A stretch of 64,000 bases of DNA, taken from Flabesymbios commensalis (lineage: Eukaryota; Annelida; Polychaeta; Terebellida; Flabelligeridae). Under the pieces are notes generated by a model that searched no databases, was not told the origin of the DNA, and saw nothing but the letters and a program-made list of their open reading frames with translations. A program made the translations under genes and the position numbers. The DNA lies in contig OZ024912.1 in assembly GCA_964017125.1 (NCBI GenBank), positions 78,880,269 through 78,944,268 of the forward strand, given 5' to 3'. Below, in pieces: positions 13,130 through 25,800 of the stretch (the first letter of the stretch is position 1; each line of letters begins with the position of its first letter).

Positions 13130-13560
13130 TTTTTTCCCTTGATATGATTATTTGGATAAATCCAAAATGGCTGCTGTCTGCCATTTTGAATTTTTGCCAG
13201 ATTAGTCATGGAATCTTATGTAATACCTCATTTTTGGATAGGCCCTATACACCAATTTCATTGGTATGATTATTTTTACGAGTAAAAGTCATCTAGGGGT
13301 CAAAAGCAAGATGGCTGTCTTCGGCCATCTTGAATTTTTATGTTTTGACATAATAGCCCTAGAATCTCATGTAATACCTCATTTTTGAATAATTTGAATA
13401 TACTAATTTCATTGGTATGATAAATTTTACGATTTAAGGTCATCTAGGCGTCAAAACCAAGATGTCTGCCATCGGCCATATTGAATTTTTAACTTTTGAC
13501 AAAATAGCCCTAGAATCTTGTGTAATACCTCATTTTTGAACAATTTGAATGCACTGGGCT
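13130..13560 (-). repeat. About 146-bp tandem repeat, inverted copies
   Basis: Three units in reverse orientation to 11000-11645, part of the right inner arm. The last unit is cut by the LINE 3' junction at about 13562. Confidence 0.78.
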
Positions 13561-13564
13561 TCTT

Positions 13565-15488
13565 AGACCTAGTTGTCTTGCGTCTTGATTTTTGACCTAG
13601 ACTAGAACTACAATAATAACCCTATACAAAATTGCTTAAATCAAATTCTAATTCGGAGCAGGAGCTCCTGGACTTATGTAGTCTTGTTTTTGTTGTTGCT
13701 TCCGCAAGAGGGTGTTTTTTGTTATTCGGCGATAACAAGAAGTCTAACGGTTCCTCTATTTTCTTGTTCACACGTAAAATCTTACATTTATCAGGGTGGA
13801 ATTTTATTAGCCACTTGTCGCTCCATGTTAGTAGGCGGTCGAGATCTCTTTGTAGTTTTTTCCTGTCTGCTAGTTTCTTTATTTTACTATATACCTTTGT
13901 GTCGTCTGCAAATAGAAAAATCTCTGACTCCATTCCTTCTGGGAGATCGTTTATATATAGCACAAACAGGATCAGGCCCAATACACTGCCCTGGGGGATT
14001 CCACTGGTTACGTTATTCCATTCCGACTGAGCTCCGTTTACTATCACTTTTTGTTTTCTATTATTTAGAAAGTTTTCTATCCAATTTACCGTTTGCTCGT
14101 CTATACCGTATGATTTGATTTTGTGAATTAGTCTCCTATGCGGAACTTGATCGAATGCCTTCATAAAGTCCAGGTATACCGCATTTATTTCATATCCTTG
14201 TTCAACTGCCAAAGTCCAGTCATCTATTATTTTTAGGAGTTGCAATGTTGTCGATCTTTTGTCAATGAAGCCATATTGTTGCTTACTGAATAATTTGTTC
14301 TTCCTCATATGCCTTATTATTTCACTTCTTATTAGTTTTTCCATTATTTTGCATATTATACTAGTTAGGCTTACTGGTCTGTAGTACAGTGGATGATCTT
14401 TTTTCCCTTTTTTATATATGGCACTTATATTGGCCTCCTTCCATCTATCAGGTAGTTTCCAGTGTGTTATTGAAAATTATATTTAGGGGCGTTTTTAGCT
14501 CTTCGTGTAGGATTTTCAGAAAGTATGGGTGCAATCCATCCGGTCCACATGACTTGTTTATCTTCAGTTGACTCAGTAGTTTCCCTATTTCGTCTTCGTG
14601 GATGCGGATTTTGTGCATTTTGTGCTCTATATGCTTGTTCTCAATATCCGGTAGTGGGCCCTGGGGTTCTTTAGTGAATACACTGCAGAAATTTGATTGC
14701 AATGTGTCTGCTTTTTCCTTGTCTGATTTGGTAAGTTCTAATATAACGGCATTTGGTTCCTTTATTAGTTCAGGTATTCCTTCCTTTACATTGTATTTGG
14801 ATTTTATATATTTCCAGGCTAACTTAGTGTTAACTTTGATATTCATGGCTGTACTTTCCTCAAATTTTATTCTCTCGTTTTTTGTCATTTTTGTGACTCT
14901 ATTCCTTGCTTTGCAATATGCTTTATGGTCTTCTTCTTTCCTAGTTTTCATAATTTTTTTCCATAGCTTGTGTTTATCCTTAATGATGTTTACCTGCTCT
15001 TTCTCCAGTGGGATGTCCCCCTTTGTTTTGCCCAGCGTTATTTCGTGAGTTGGTATGTATTCCTTCTCCAAGCTCTTTATTATGCCGCAGAATGCTTCCC
15101 ATTGCTCGTTAGTATTTTTATCTTCCATGGTTTTTTTCCAGTCTACTTTCTTTAGTGCTACCCTTATATCTTCATAGTTACCTTTGTGGTACAGAGTTTT
15201 TTAAATCTTTCTCGACTTAGGGTTATGATAGCATCTAAAGCTGAACTCGAGTACACTATGGTCCCCTTTACCGTATGGGCTGTTGTATGAGATATTGGTC
15301 ACATTACCTTCTTCTCTCGTAAAAATGAGGTCTATTAGTGATGGTATATCTGATCCTCTACCCCTAGTCGGTTTGTCAACATGCTGATATAGATATGTAT
15401 CTTTAACTGTTTCTAGGAATTTGTCCTCTTTTTGTTCCATATTCTTTGATGGCGTAGATAAGCTATTCCAATTTATATCTTTGTAGTT
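13565..15488 (-). mobile_element. CR1/Jockey-like non-LTR retrotransposon (LINE), 5' and 3' truncated
   Basis: Reading on the reverse strand: end of the AP-endonuclease (15440-15201), linker with INKSCGPDGLHPYFLKIL (about 14510-14570), then the reverse transcriptase (14450-13740). RT motifs are visible: KLFSKQQYGF, YLDFMKAFDQVPH, GIPQGSVLG and the catalytic FADDTKVY. The frame is broken by a stop after KSRKI (about 15200) and a frameshift at about 14455-14465. After KCKILRVNKK the protein loses similarity to RT families, so the 3' end is truncated or fused to other DNA. The 5' end starts inside the endonuclease (NYKDINW), a normal 5' truncation. Dead element; its first 420 bp are duplicated in inverse orientation at 8953-9393. 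Confidence 0.9.
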
Positions 15489-16299
15489 AGAGGTATTCTA
15501 GGCCCCAGAGGATTTATTTGCTAAATCCTTTGTTGAGTCTGTTATTTTATAGGTTTAAACATGTTAAATGTAAACTGCAACAGAATATCTATGAGATCTG
15601 GGAAATAGTGTTATACTTAAAGCTGCATTTTATGATTGTCATATATTCATATATTTTTAAGACATATATCCAAAACGTTATTATTTTTAGGCTATTTCCC
15701 AATATATCCTCATTGTGCTTTAAACTACTGAAGTCTGTTTTTTATGAAAATAAATAGTGTTGTGACTTATAATGTTACTGACAAGTGTCCACTGAGTTAA
15801 TATTTACATTTAGGCATGTAGGTCTACTTATAATATTTTAAATTAGATACTACTATGTACTATAATTGACTATATATAGCAAATTTCTTCCAAATTCACC
15901 ATATAAAGTGTAATAAAATGTAACATAAGGACCGTTTACAAATTTTTTGTCTTCAATTAGTTCAGATAATCATAATTAGTATGTTCTGCTCAGCATGTGG
16001 TAAAAAAATGAAATTATTTCGACTGCTAAAAATACTTTAAAAATTGGGATAGATTTTATCTGCCATTTTCGGCGTCTTTTCTGTTTTTTTTTATTTCCGA
16101 AATTCAGACGGGTGCTATACAAAATGTATCATAACTTTGTCAATAATGTGCTTTTTTGTATAATTTTTTTCTATTCAGTCATGAATATAATGGACCTTAT
16201 GTGAACAAAATTTCAGGTCTCTAGCACTAAAATAAAAAAATGGCCTGCCATCCTTAATATGAATCATATTATGCATATTTTATTATGACACTGCTTTTT

Positions 16300-17870
16300 G
16301 GTTGATATAACTGGTGAATACAGTGAATGAAAAACGAGAAACATCTGGTGAAGACAGTGGAATATAATAATATAATGGAAATTCTGAAAGACAAATTGAA
16401 TCAGAAATGAGAAAAATGTAGGCACCTAGTGAGGCTAGTCCTAGAAGGTCCAAAGGAGTCACAGTGGAAGTGGAATGTGGAGTGAGTGTCAACAGAATAA
16501 AATATTGGAAGACGTGAAGAATGCAGTTTGCGGAGAAGTCAGTGGGGAAAAAGGAGACGAAATATCCGGTGGTGTGTCAACAAAACACTGTTTTAAAATA
16601 GGAAGGTATCTGGAAAATAAAGTGGAAGGTCAAGTGAGAATTTCTCACTCCTCCTTCTCACTTAGAAAAGGAGTGAAAATGATGCCCAAAGAATACAGTG
16701 GGAGGAAAAAGGAGAAAAAAAGATTAGAAGGGGAAGAAGATACCTGGAGAATACAGTGAATGAGAAAAAGGAGTGGAAGGTGGGAGTGTCAACAGAATGA
16801 TGTCAATGGGAAGGTACCTCGTCAATAGCCTACAGTGGAAAACAATAAAATTAGAAACAAAAGTGAAAGGTGGGAGTGTCAACTAAATAATGTCAATGAG
16901 AAAATGTATCTGTAGAATATAGTAGAACAAAGGAAAAAAAAGGGTGGAAGGTGGAGCATCAACCTAATTCCGGTGATGGGAAAGTTCTGCAAAATAAAGT
17001 AGACGGAGGAGTAGGAACAGGAGTAGAAATGGTGCCTAGAGATTAGGCCTACAGTGGAAGGAAAAGTGAAAAAAAATGTTGAAAGGGAAGTTGAGAGTAC
17101 ATACTGCTGTTAATGGGAAGTTATTTGGTGAGTAGCCTACAGTGCTGTGTCCACAGAATACAATGAAATGAGAAAAAGGAGTAGACGGTGAAGTGTCAAC
17201 AGCAAGCTGTCAAGTTAACTGGAGAATACAGGGAATGAGAAATGAGAAAATGGAGTAGAAGGTGGGAGTGTCAACAGAATGCTGTTAATGGGAAATTATC
17301 TGGAGAATACAGTAAATACAGTGATTGAGAATACAGTGAATACAGTGAATGGGAAAACAGAAAATACAGTGAATGAAAAATGAGAAAATGAAGTAGAAGG
17401 TGGGAGTGTCAGCAGAATGCTGTTAATGTGAAGTTATCTGGAGGATACAGGAAATACAGTGATTGAGAATACAGTGAATACAGTGAATGGGAAAACAGGA
17501 AATACAGTGAATGAGAAATGAGAAAATGAAGTAGAAGATCTGTGGGAGTGTCAACAGAATGCTGTTAATGGGAAGTTTTCTGGAGAATACAGTAAATACA
17601 GTAGAAGGTGGGAATGGCATCGGAATGCTGTCAATTGAAAGTTATCTGGAGAATACAGTGAATAAGAAACTAGAAAAAGGAGTGAGAAAAGAGACAGGAA
17701 ATAGTGCCTGAAGGTCAAGTGAAGTGTCAACAGAATGATCAGATGATGGCAATTAGAAGGTTCCTGGAGAATAAAGGAAGAATGCTTCAGGGGGAGGGGA
17801 ACCAGCTTCATGAGAACTGCACACTTCAGGAAGAATGCTTCATGAGAACTGGGCACTGGGAAAAAGGCTA
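16300..17870 (+). repeat. Diverged purine-rich minisatellite
   Basis: Words such as gaatacagtgaatgagaaa, ggtgggagtgtcaacagaat and aatgggaagttatctgg recur in the same order many times with indels, at roughly 100-150 bp. The + strand is heavily A+G. No credible protein: the open frames on either strand are low complexity. It ends in a run of about 11 G at 17872. Confidence 0.75.
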
Positions 17871-17984
17871 AGGGGGGGGGGGGAATGGGGGCGAGGAAAT
17901 CTGCTTTATGAGAAGTGCAGGAAAGATTGGAGGAGGGTATCCTAATAGCAGAGGGGGGAGTAAAGCAGAATTTCTACTTAGAAG

Positions 17985-18560
17985 GAGGGAGGGGAATGGT
18001 GAGGGGAAACAGGTGGATGCTTGGCAGGCCTCCACGGACGGCTGGGAGGAGAATGGTGAGGGGAAACAGGTGGATGCTTGGCCGGCCTCCACGGGCGACT
18101 GGGAGGAGAATGGTGAGGGGAAACAGGTGGATGCTTGGCCGGCCTCCACGGGCGGCTGGGAGGGGAATGGTGAGGGGAAACAGGTGGATGCTTGGCCGGC
18201 CTCCACAGGCGGCTGGGAGGGGAATGGTGAGGGGAAACAGGTGGATGCTTGGCCGGCCTCCACGGGCGGCTGGGAGGGGAATGGTGAGGGGAAACAGGTG
18301 GATGCTTGGCCGGCCTCCACGGGCGGCTGGGAGGGGAATGGTGAGGGGAAACAGGTGGATGCTTGGCCGGCCTCCACAGGCGGCTGGGAGGAGAATGGTG
18401 AGGGGAAACAGGTGGATGCTTGGCCGGCCTCCACGGGCGGCTGGGAGGGGAATGGTGAGGGGAAACAGGTGAATGCTTGGCCAGCCTCCACGGGCGGCTG
18501 GGAGGGGAATGGTGAGGGGAAACAGGTGAATGCTTGGCAGGCCTCCACAGGCGACTGCAG
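17985..18560 (+). repeat. 57-bp GC-rich minisatellite, 10 copies
   Basis: Ten near-identical units carrying 'caggtggatgcttggc' at 18010, 18067 and then every 57 bp to 18523. Because 57 is divisible by 3 and the unit lacks stops in several frames, long open frames run on both strands. They translate to simple 19-residue repeats and are artefacts of the period, not evidence of a gene. Copies differ at only a few sites, so the array is young. Confidence 0.92.
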
Positions 18561-18776
18561 AAGTATCCTGGAGTAAGCCGATCAATGTATGTATGTAGGA
18601 GGGGTTTGAGGTGGAGTGAGTACTGAGGAAAATACGATGCACCGTGCTGCTGTTTAAATGTTATTTGTAGTATCACCCATCTAATTTTGATCTGATATTG
18701 TTTTTTTTGACAAAAAAGTCTTTGTTGAAAGATTATAAACAGAACAAAGGTGTATCATTTATGTACAGAATTATTG

Positions 18777-19216
18777 CCAGTGATGACCCATCTAGTACAC
18801 ACTGTTATCAGGCATTACGTCATAGGTGTCAATGAGAGTGATCAAGGTGTTTACACTGGTTTAGCCAGTGATGACCCATCTAGTACACACTGTTATCAGG
18901 CATTACGTCATAGGTGTCAATGAGAGTGATCAAGGTGTTTACACTGGTTTAGCCAGTGATGACCCATCTAGTACACCCTGTTATCAGGCATTACGTCATA
19001 GGTGTCAATGAGAGTGATCAAGGTGTTTACACTGGTTTAGCCAGTGATGACCCATCTTGTACACACTGTTATCAGGCATTACGTCATAGGTGTCAATGAG
19101 AGTGATCAAGGTGTTTACACTGGTTTAGCCAGTGATGACCCATCTTGTACACACTGTTATCAGGCATTACGTCATAGGTGTCAATGAGAGTGATCAAGGT
19201 ATTTACACTGGTTTAA
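18777..19216 (+). repeat. 88-bp tandem repeat, 5 copies
   Basis: Units begin at 18777, 18865, 18953, 19041 and 19129 and are almost identical. Each contains TTACGTCA, a CRE/ATF-like octamer (TGACGTAA on the other strand). The array ends about 510 bp before the second WDR11 exon. Confidence 0.92.
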
Positions 19217-19410
19217 CCCTTTCACTTTAGAATCTGACGTATTAAGATGGTCCCGCACTGAAAGAAATAAAACTGTAAATGTTTTTATGGCGGCAAACCC
19301 CTTACATTGGTATTCAAATGAACCGGAAAAAGCTAACTAAGACATTTATGATGCTTTCATATTGAAAAAAAACCCTGGTTTCTATGGTTTGTGCAAAAAT
19401 ATTTCAGGGT
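19213..19410 (+). mobile_element. TTAA-type MITE, family P1
   Basis: Starts ttaaccctttca and carries the family core 'cattggtattcaaatgaa' and 'atttcagggtt' end. Truncated or diverged copy. Confidence 0.6.
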
Positions 19411-19725
19411 TGATCAGTCACAATATGGCCTAATGGAGGTCTCCAAAACCACCTTGTACAAATTCCTTTGTTTCATTCATAATTTATTTATCATAGTTGA
19501 ATAAACAATTCCTCTTCTTCATATAATATTCGCCATGCAAATATAACTTCCACTTTGAAAACTTATTTTATAATTGGAAATTTTTCAAATGTCTCATGTC
19601 TTATATAGTCTAACATGGTTTGACATATACATTGTATACATGTATATTAACAGAGAGATACAATTTTGTTTCAAACTTTTCACACAAATGCATCTGATGA
19701 GAACATGTTTCTTTGACTTTTGCAG

Positions 19726-19837
19726 GGGCTGGCAAGGAATTCTTGCATACGGATGTCAGAATATTGTCACAGTTGTTGATCCAAAATCCATGCAAGTGAT
19801 TCAAGGTCTGGATAAACACAAGGGGTATATTGTTAAG
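19726..19837 (+). CDS. WDR11: WDR11 exon 2
   Basis: Acceptor tttgcag, donor gtttgt. The first base completes a codon begun in exon 1 (expected Trp). Encodes GWQGILAYGCQNIVTVVD and ends HKGYIVK. Confidence 0.92.
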
Positions 19838-22800
19838 GTTTGTTTACATTTTTTCCTGTGACTACTAGATGTAGCGTGAGGACCGACTTTAGACGTCAGA
19901 ATCTGACAGACGTCCAAAGTCGATCCCGTCACTTAAAGGGTAAAATATTTTGATAGTTGTAGACCCATAACATAGGTATTCAAATGAAGCGCGAAGAGCT
20001 AACAAAGACATTTATGATGATTTTGAATTGAAAATAACCCTTTGTTCTATTGGCTTATACTTCTCTTGGTTTATATTTCTCTTGGTTTATTTTTCAGCGT
20101 TTTTAACAAGGTTAAGGGCTCAGCTTGTGTTGCTGATTTTCAGTCCCCTTTTGTTCATTCATTTAAAGTCGAAATTACTGAATTCATTGTTTGGTTCTAT
20201 TTATCAATTATTTAAAGTTGGAATTGCTAACGCAATTTCCTGCTTCAAATGATAAACAATATTTGAATTTATGAAAGATAGACATCTCCCAGATTTATTT
20301 ATTTGATATCCAATTTTCGTATCATTTAATTGGTTTTGAACTAGTTTGAAATTGTCTATATATACGGGTGTGGCACTACAAGGATGAGCATTGTGCTGCT
20401 GAATTTATCAATCACCATTTCTTCATTCATTTGAAGTTGGATTTGCATCATATGATGAAAAAAAAACTCAATACGCTAAATTAAATACATGTACTGGTGA
20501 TTTAAATTGTCACCCACTTGAAGTTGTGTCTCGCTACCGCATAGCAAGTGGATGAAATTTACTCATAATTTTGCATAATCAACATATGAATTTACTTGAG
20601 TTTTTGCCAGATCCAATTCTTAACCATTTCACTCAAAGACTTAGCGAGGAAATGATAAAAGGGAGTCCAAATGTACTTATTGCTGGGTCAGGACGGGGTC
20701 TGGGGTCCTCCCACAATGCAATTACGTCCAGGCTGATAAAAGGCCTTGATTTCACCACCTAAGCTGACAGCTTGCAAAAGTGGGATTGGATGGTGAAAAG
20801 TTTAGCATGGTTAAGCGTGGGATTGGTTCGAGTTGACCCTCTTGACCAATCACTGGCCTAGGGTGTAAGTGAGTCGTTTTAAGAATATTGGTCATGTTAT
20901 GTCATTTGTTTTTAATTTGCAGGTTAAATGGTCCAAGGAGAACTACCACCATGACTTGGCAAGTCCTTACAACCTGCGCCTCGCGTCTGCCGATCATAAC
21001 GGTGTCATTATTATCTGGGACGTGGCACAGGCCGCCATTAGAGCGGAGTTTTCCGACAGCTCCAAACCAGTGGCAGGTTTGTTAACCCTTCAATCCCTAA
21101 AGGACTGCTTTTGACCAGCAGACTTTCTTTATTTTTAGTTTCATTTGTGTAACTATATGTTTTAAATGTGCAAACAATATATACACATTTGTCAAAAATT
21201 GTATCTTGTATTTAATGTGTATCATCAATACACAAGAATTACATAATGTCATATTTTCATTAAAAAATATATTTATATATTTTTTGAAACTCGCCCATAA
21301 CTCATGGTCATTTCTATGTTTTTTCCGGGCATCTGGCGATAGGATTTGTAAAGCCCTGATATTATGACTTAATTTTTACAAATCCAAGTAAATGTCTCTC
21401 ATTTCAAGAACGGAGATCCACAATTTCGTTTTTGATCGGCTAAAAAATGCATTAGAAATGACTTTAGTCTTCTTAGTGGTAGAAGTGTTTAATTTAATAG
21501 TATATAGAGCTTAAGGTTAAGTGAGCTAAATATTTTTTATAGTCGCCTCACAGTGATTATTAAAAATATATACAAAATCTCTGGTGAAGACATGATTTGT
21601 TTCTGTTTTACGAATGATTATCTTGTAACTTTTGCTTCAGATATGGAATGGCTGAGTACGCAGGACATGTCACATGACCTGCTTGTAGCTCTACATCCAC
21701 CGTACTCGCTGGTTCTGTGGAACGCAGACACGGGCACCAAGCTGTGGAAGAAATCTTACACTGACACATTACTCTCATTCTCCTTCGACCCATTTGAGCC
21801 ATCTCATTTAGCATGTAAGTTAAATCTGAATAGCTATTTTAATGTGTTTTATATTTCATTCAACATAATATAAGTATTCTTAACCTCCAGGTCACTTTTC
21901 ATCTAGCTACAAATCTCTTTTATTTATTAGTATCACAGAAAAATTATAGATTGCGTACATCACCCGACACTAATATGTTAATGATATCGCAGTTCCAACT
22001 ACAGTACTTCAATCTGGAATTATGTGCCTGAGTTGATTGAATTGTTGTGTTATAAAATAAATTATTTTTTTTCTTTTCTTGTCGCAGTAAATATGAAATC
22101 TATTATTAGTGGATTATATTAGCATTATAAATGTTTCAGTTTTAGGACAGGACTGCATCATGTTTGTGGATGACTTCTCTGTCTCTAAAGTCCCCTCAAG
22201 CAACGGCAGAAAATACTATGTGTCAAGTCCAAGCAGTCAAAGTGAGTACATATGCTTACAAAGAGCATCAGAGAGGCTCGTCTGGTTTGTCTGGCCTAGC
22301 AGCTCAAATTGTTTAACTAAAGTGAGTGAGAGAGATGCACTGTTAGCGCCAACAGGCAGTTGTTGTAGATAATGTAAACATAATCTGATTTGTATCCTTT
22401 AACCTTTTCATTGTGGGTACCTACTTTAGACGTCATCATCTGACGTCTATCGTCAGTCCCTGTACTGAAAGAGTAAAATATTTATAATGGCAGTAAACCT
22501 TTAACATGGGTATTCAAATGAAGAAGGAAGAGCTGGCTAAGACATTTATTATGATTTCAAAATGAAAAAAACCTTTGGTCTCCATGGTTTATACTAAAAT
22601 ATTTCAGCGCTGTAAGGGTTAAAAAAACAACTGTGCTCAATATTTGAAGATGCACCATGGGAATCAGAAGGTTAACCATAGGTGTGATGCGTAACGTCAT
22701 TTCAGAGTCATTTCACTGTATTAGAAGGGCAACATGACGCAAATGAAAGGGGACATGGCGCTCATAAAAGGCAACATGACGCTGCGCCATGTTAGAAATA

Positions 22801-25800
22801 GCTCGAAATAGCACCCCCCTCTCCCTCCCTTGAGAATGTCAGTTGTGTTTACTTTCTGTCAATACGTGGTTGATTTCTAAGATCTCTGAATAAATTTCAT
22901 TTGAAACATATCAAGTCAATCTGAGACAGATTTGTGCCTTTAACATATTTCTATATGCAGCCACTTTTTCGGTAATTGTGTTAGCTATATCAGGAGTGAA
23001 GCCAGATCAAATTGAATTATAATATTATATATTGAAATATAAATCTATTGCTTCAAGTTATTTTTTAATAAAGGTTTCCTCTGGCAAATTTAGCATTGAG
23101 ATTCCACCTGCCCATCTTCTGTCACACATGCAGAACATAAATCTATAAAATTGTTACCTTGCTTATTAAGACATATTGTGTTGTTGTTGATGCACTGTCC
23201 ACATGAATATTGGGTGTGTGAATCCCCTTTACTGCTCAACAGTGATTGGTTCATTCGCTGTTGTCACTCTTGACCTTAGCAGTATAGGTTGACCTGGTAT
23301 AGCTGTGGTTTTTAGAACATTTTTGACATGAGTTAGAGAGATTGCCACCTCGTGATTCTAAACTATGCCAACAACATAATGACGTATCATGAGTGAAGTT
23401 GAGGATGCTAACCTAGTCCTAGCGATACAGACTTTGATCTATGAAATTGAAAAAATGAGTGGATGTGTTTTAATAGTGGCTTTAAAAATATGTATCTATA
23501 GTTGCTTTAGTCTGTAGTTCCCTTACATTTTAGACATAATTCACCAAACAATACAGTATAGAGCAGTTGAGCATAGACCTATAACATTACAATACAAGGG
23601 TTAATTGTTTTAAAATAGCCAGCATTGTATGTTTAAAATATTTTTTTGGAGGTTCCATCAGCCATTCAACGAGTACAGATAAACTGGGTGACAAGAAGCT
23701 GCCTAAGTCGCTGGGTCAGAGGGTGACCAGTATTCTGGTTGGAGAGAGTAGCAGGAGGTCAGTATACCATTCATCGCTCTCAATACTGTACTGCTGAAAC
23801 TGTATATATGCGTTTCTAGTATGTTTCAACCCAAGTAAAACACCATTTAAAATGATAAAATTGTTTATTAACCCTTTAAAGTCTGACTTTACCATTGTCA
23901 TCATCATCCACTGTCATGCCGCGAATTGCTGTCGCAATTCACGACTTGTAGTGGATGATGATGATTAGAAGTGGGTGTAAAATGAAAGAAAATCACCATG
24001 TATTGGTAAACCAGTTTCATGAAAAATTTCTTTCTAACACCCTTAGTTGTAGGAAAAGTGGGTCTGTTTTCAGGGATGTAAAATGATGCATTGATGCATC
24101 GTGAGTGCTTAAAGGGTTAAAGATAAGCTCAGTTCATCAAATATATGTATTTTTAGAAAAATAAATTGTCATGAATGAAAAATAGGAGCCAACAATTCAT
24201 CAGCACAAGGGTTAACTGATGTTCTGTGTATATAATATATTAACCCTCATCACCCTCATACTGCTGAGTAAATTTAGGTAAATTTTCAACCACTTGATGT
24301 TGTGTCTCGCTACCGCGATCCACAACATCAAGTGGTTAAAAATTACTCATATTTGTTTAATTTAAGACCAAAATTTACAAATGTTAATGTTAATTCCCAA
24401 AAAAACAGTGGTTTAATCGACTAATAAAACTGATTAAAAACGACTATTGTCGCGATTAGCAGGCAAAGGGTTAAGCAAATTTTTAATTTAAAGTGCTAAA
24501 TTAAATCGTTTAAATTTTGAACCACTTGAAGTTGTGGGTACCGTAGCGGTAATGAGACACAACTTCAAGTGTGTCAAAATTTAAATGATTTAATTTTAGG
24601 GTCAATGTTATATAGTATTTGTATGATTTATTTATTCGTCAGGGTGCAAGGGGAGGAGAACGTTGCTTTAAACGAGTGTTTACAGTTGGTGTTTCATCAG
24701 GCGTGTCGACACCACTTGATATTGCTCTATCCACGTGAGATTCTAATTCTAGACCTGGATATCAATCAGACAGTGGGCATTATACCTATGGAAAGAACTG
24801 GATCACCATTCATGCAGGTTGCTGAGCTGTCAATTTAACCTTCGTAGAGCTGGTTGTAAATAAAAAATTTAAGCTATACCCGCCGTCAAATTAACATGTA
24901 TTGCATGTTTTTCTCCCATTTTTTAGTTCATTCTCAACCGATTTTGATGAAATTTTGCAACCTTGGCTATTTTCGAGTCAATTGAAGTTGGAGATTGTGC
25001 CAGTATATTTTAGAGTAATTCCTGAGGGGAATTGACAGCAAAAATGAACAATAATTTTAAATCTGTATGACCGTGTTAAAAATTGTTCGATCGCTAAAAT
25101 CAGAAAATGTTTTTTAATATTTTTTATTGCATATGAAGAAAGGGAGTCTAAAAATGTTTTAGTTTTTTTATCCATCCAGGCAGTGTGTTTCGAGACTATA
25201 ACCAGATTATGTTTAAAAGAATTTGTTGATTGAAACCACTTTACATTTTTTTTATACTCGGGATTGTCGGGTAAAGAGTTACTTGTTAAGTTTAGTACTA
25301 ACATTTTTTTTGTGATAAATAGGTGATGCCCCTGAAGCAGAGAGATGTGCTGATGTGTTTACATGAGAGCGGTACACTGACTGTGAGGGTACGACGCCGG
25401 GCTAATCTGTCGGCCACAACACCAGCCACTGAACAGATAGGTCAGCTTAACATAACCTATGCACTCTCGCCTATTTTATATCATCTACTTAATAAGTGAC
25501 AATGATGTAGTGACGTTTACTGTTTTGATCATTATCATGATAATTATTGCCATCATATAGGTCACTCAAATGAATTGATGTGGCAACGTAGCTAGTGTGC
25601 CGAAAGCCCAATTTATCAGTTATTCCCGTATTTCTTGTTTTGAAACTGAATTCCAAAGAACTAAATGTCACACTAAATGCTTGAAAATTTTTTTCAATGT
25701 GCAATCTATGAATCTGTAAAATTGGAAGAAACATATTTTACCGTAATCCTTGTTGTTTGTTCCAGTGGAGGAGAATGGTAACCCAGTCGCTGTAGACGTA

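Larger units (their letters stand above)
8190..16255. repeat. 8-kb inverted duplication (imperfect giant palindrome)
   Basis: The left half (8190-12325) and right half (12490-16255) are inverted copies. Outer arms about 8190-9393 and 15064-16255 match almost base for base and include part of a LINE. Inner arms about 11390-12325 and 12490-13560 also pair. The centre (12330-12485) is an inverted copy of the repeat found at 7790-7844 plus 8084-8190. The halves differ by a LINE body present only on the right and by a 0.55-kb duplicated block plus about 1 kb of extra sequence only on the left. Confidence 0.88.

Noticed and set aside
13632-15155. Open frames of 130-150 codons on the + strand
   Set aside because: Antisense shadows of the LINE reverse transcriptase.
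17908-18676. Long open frames of about 200 codons on both strands
   Set aside because: They arise from the 57-bp period lacking stops. Several frames and both strands are open at once, and no known protein is encoded.
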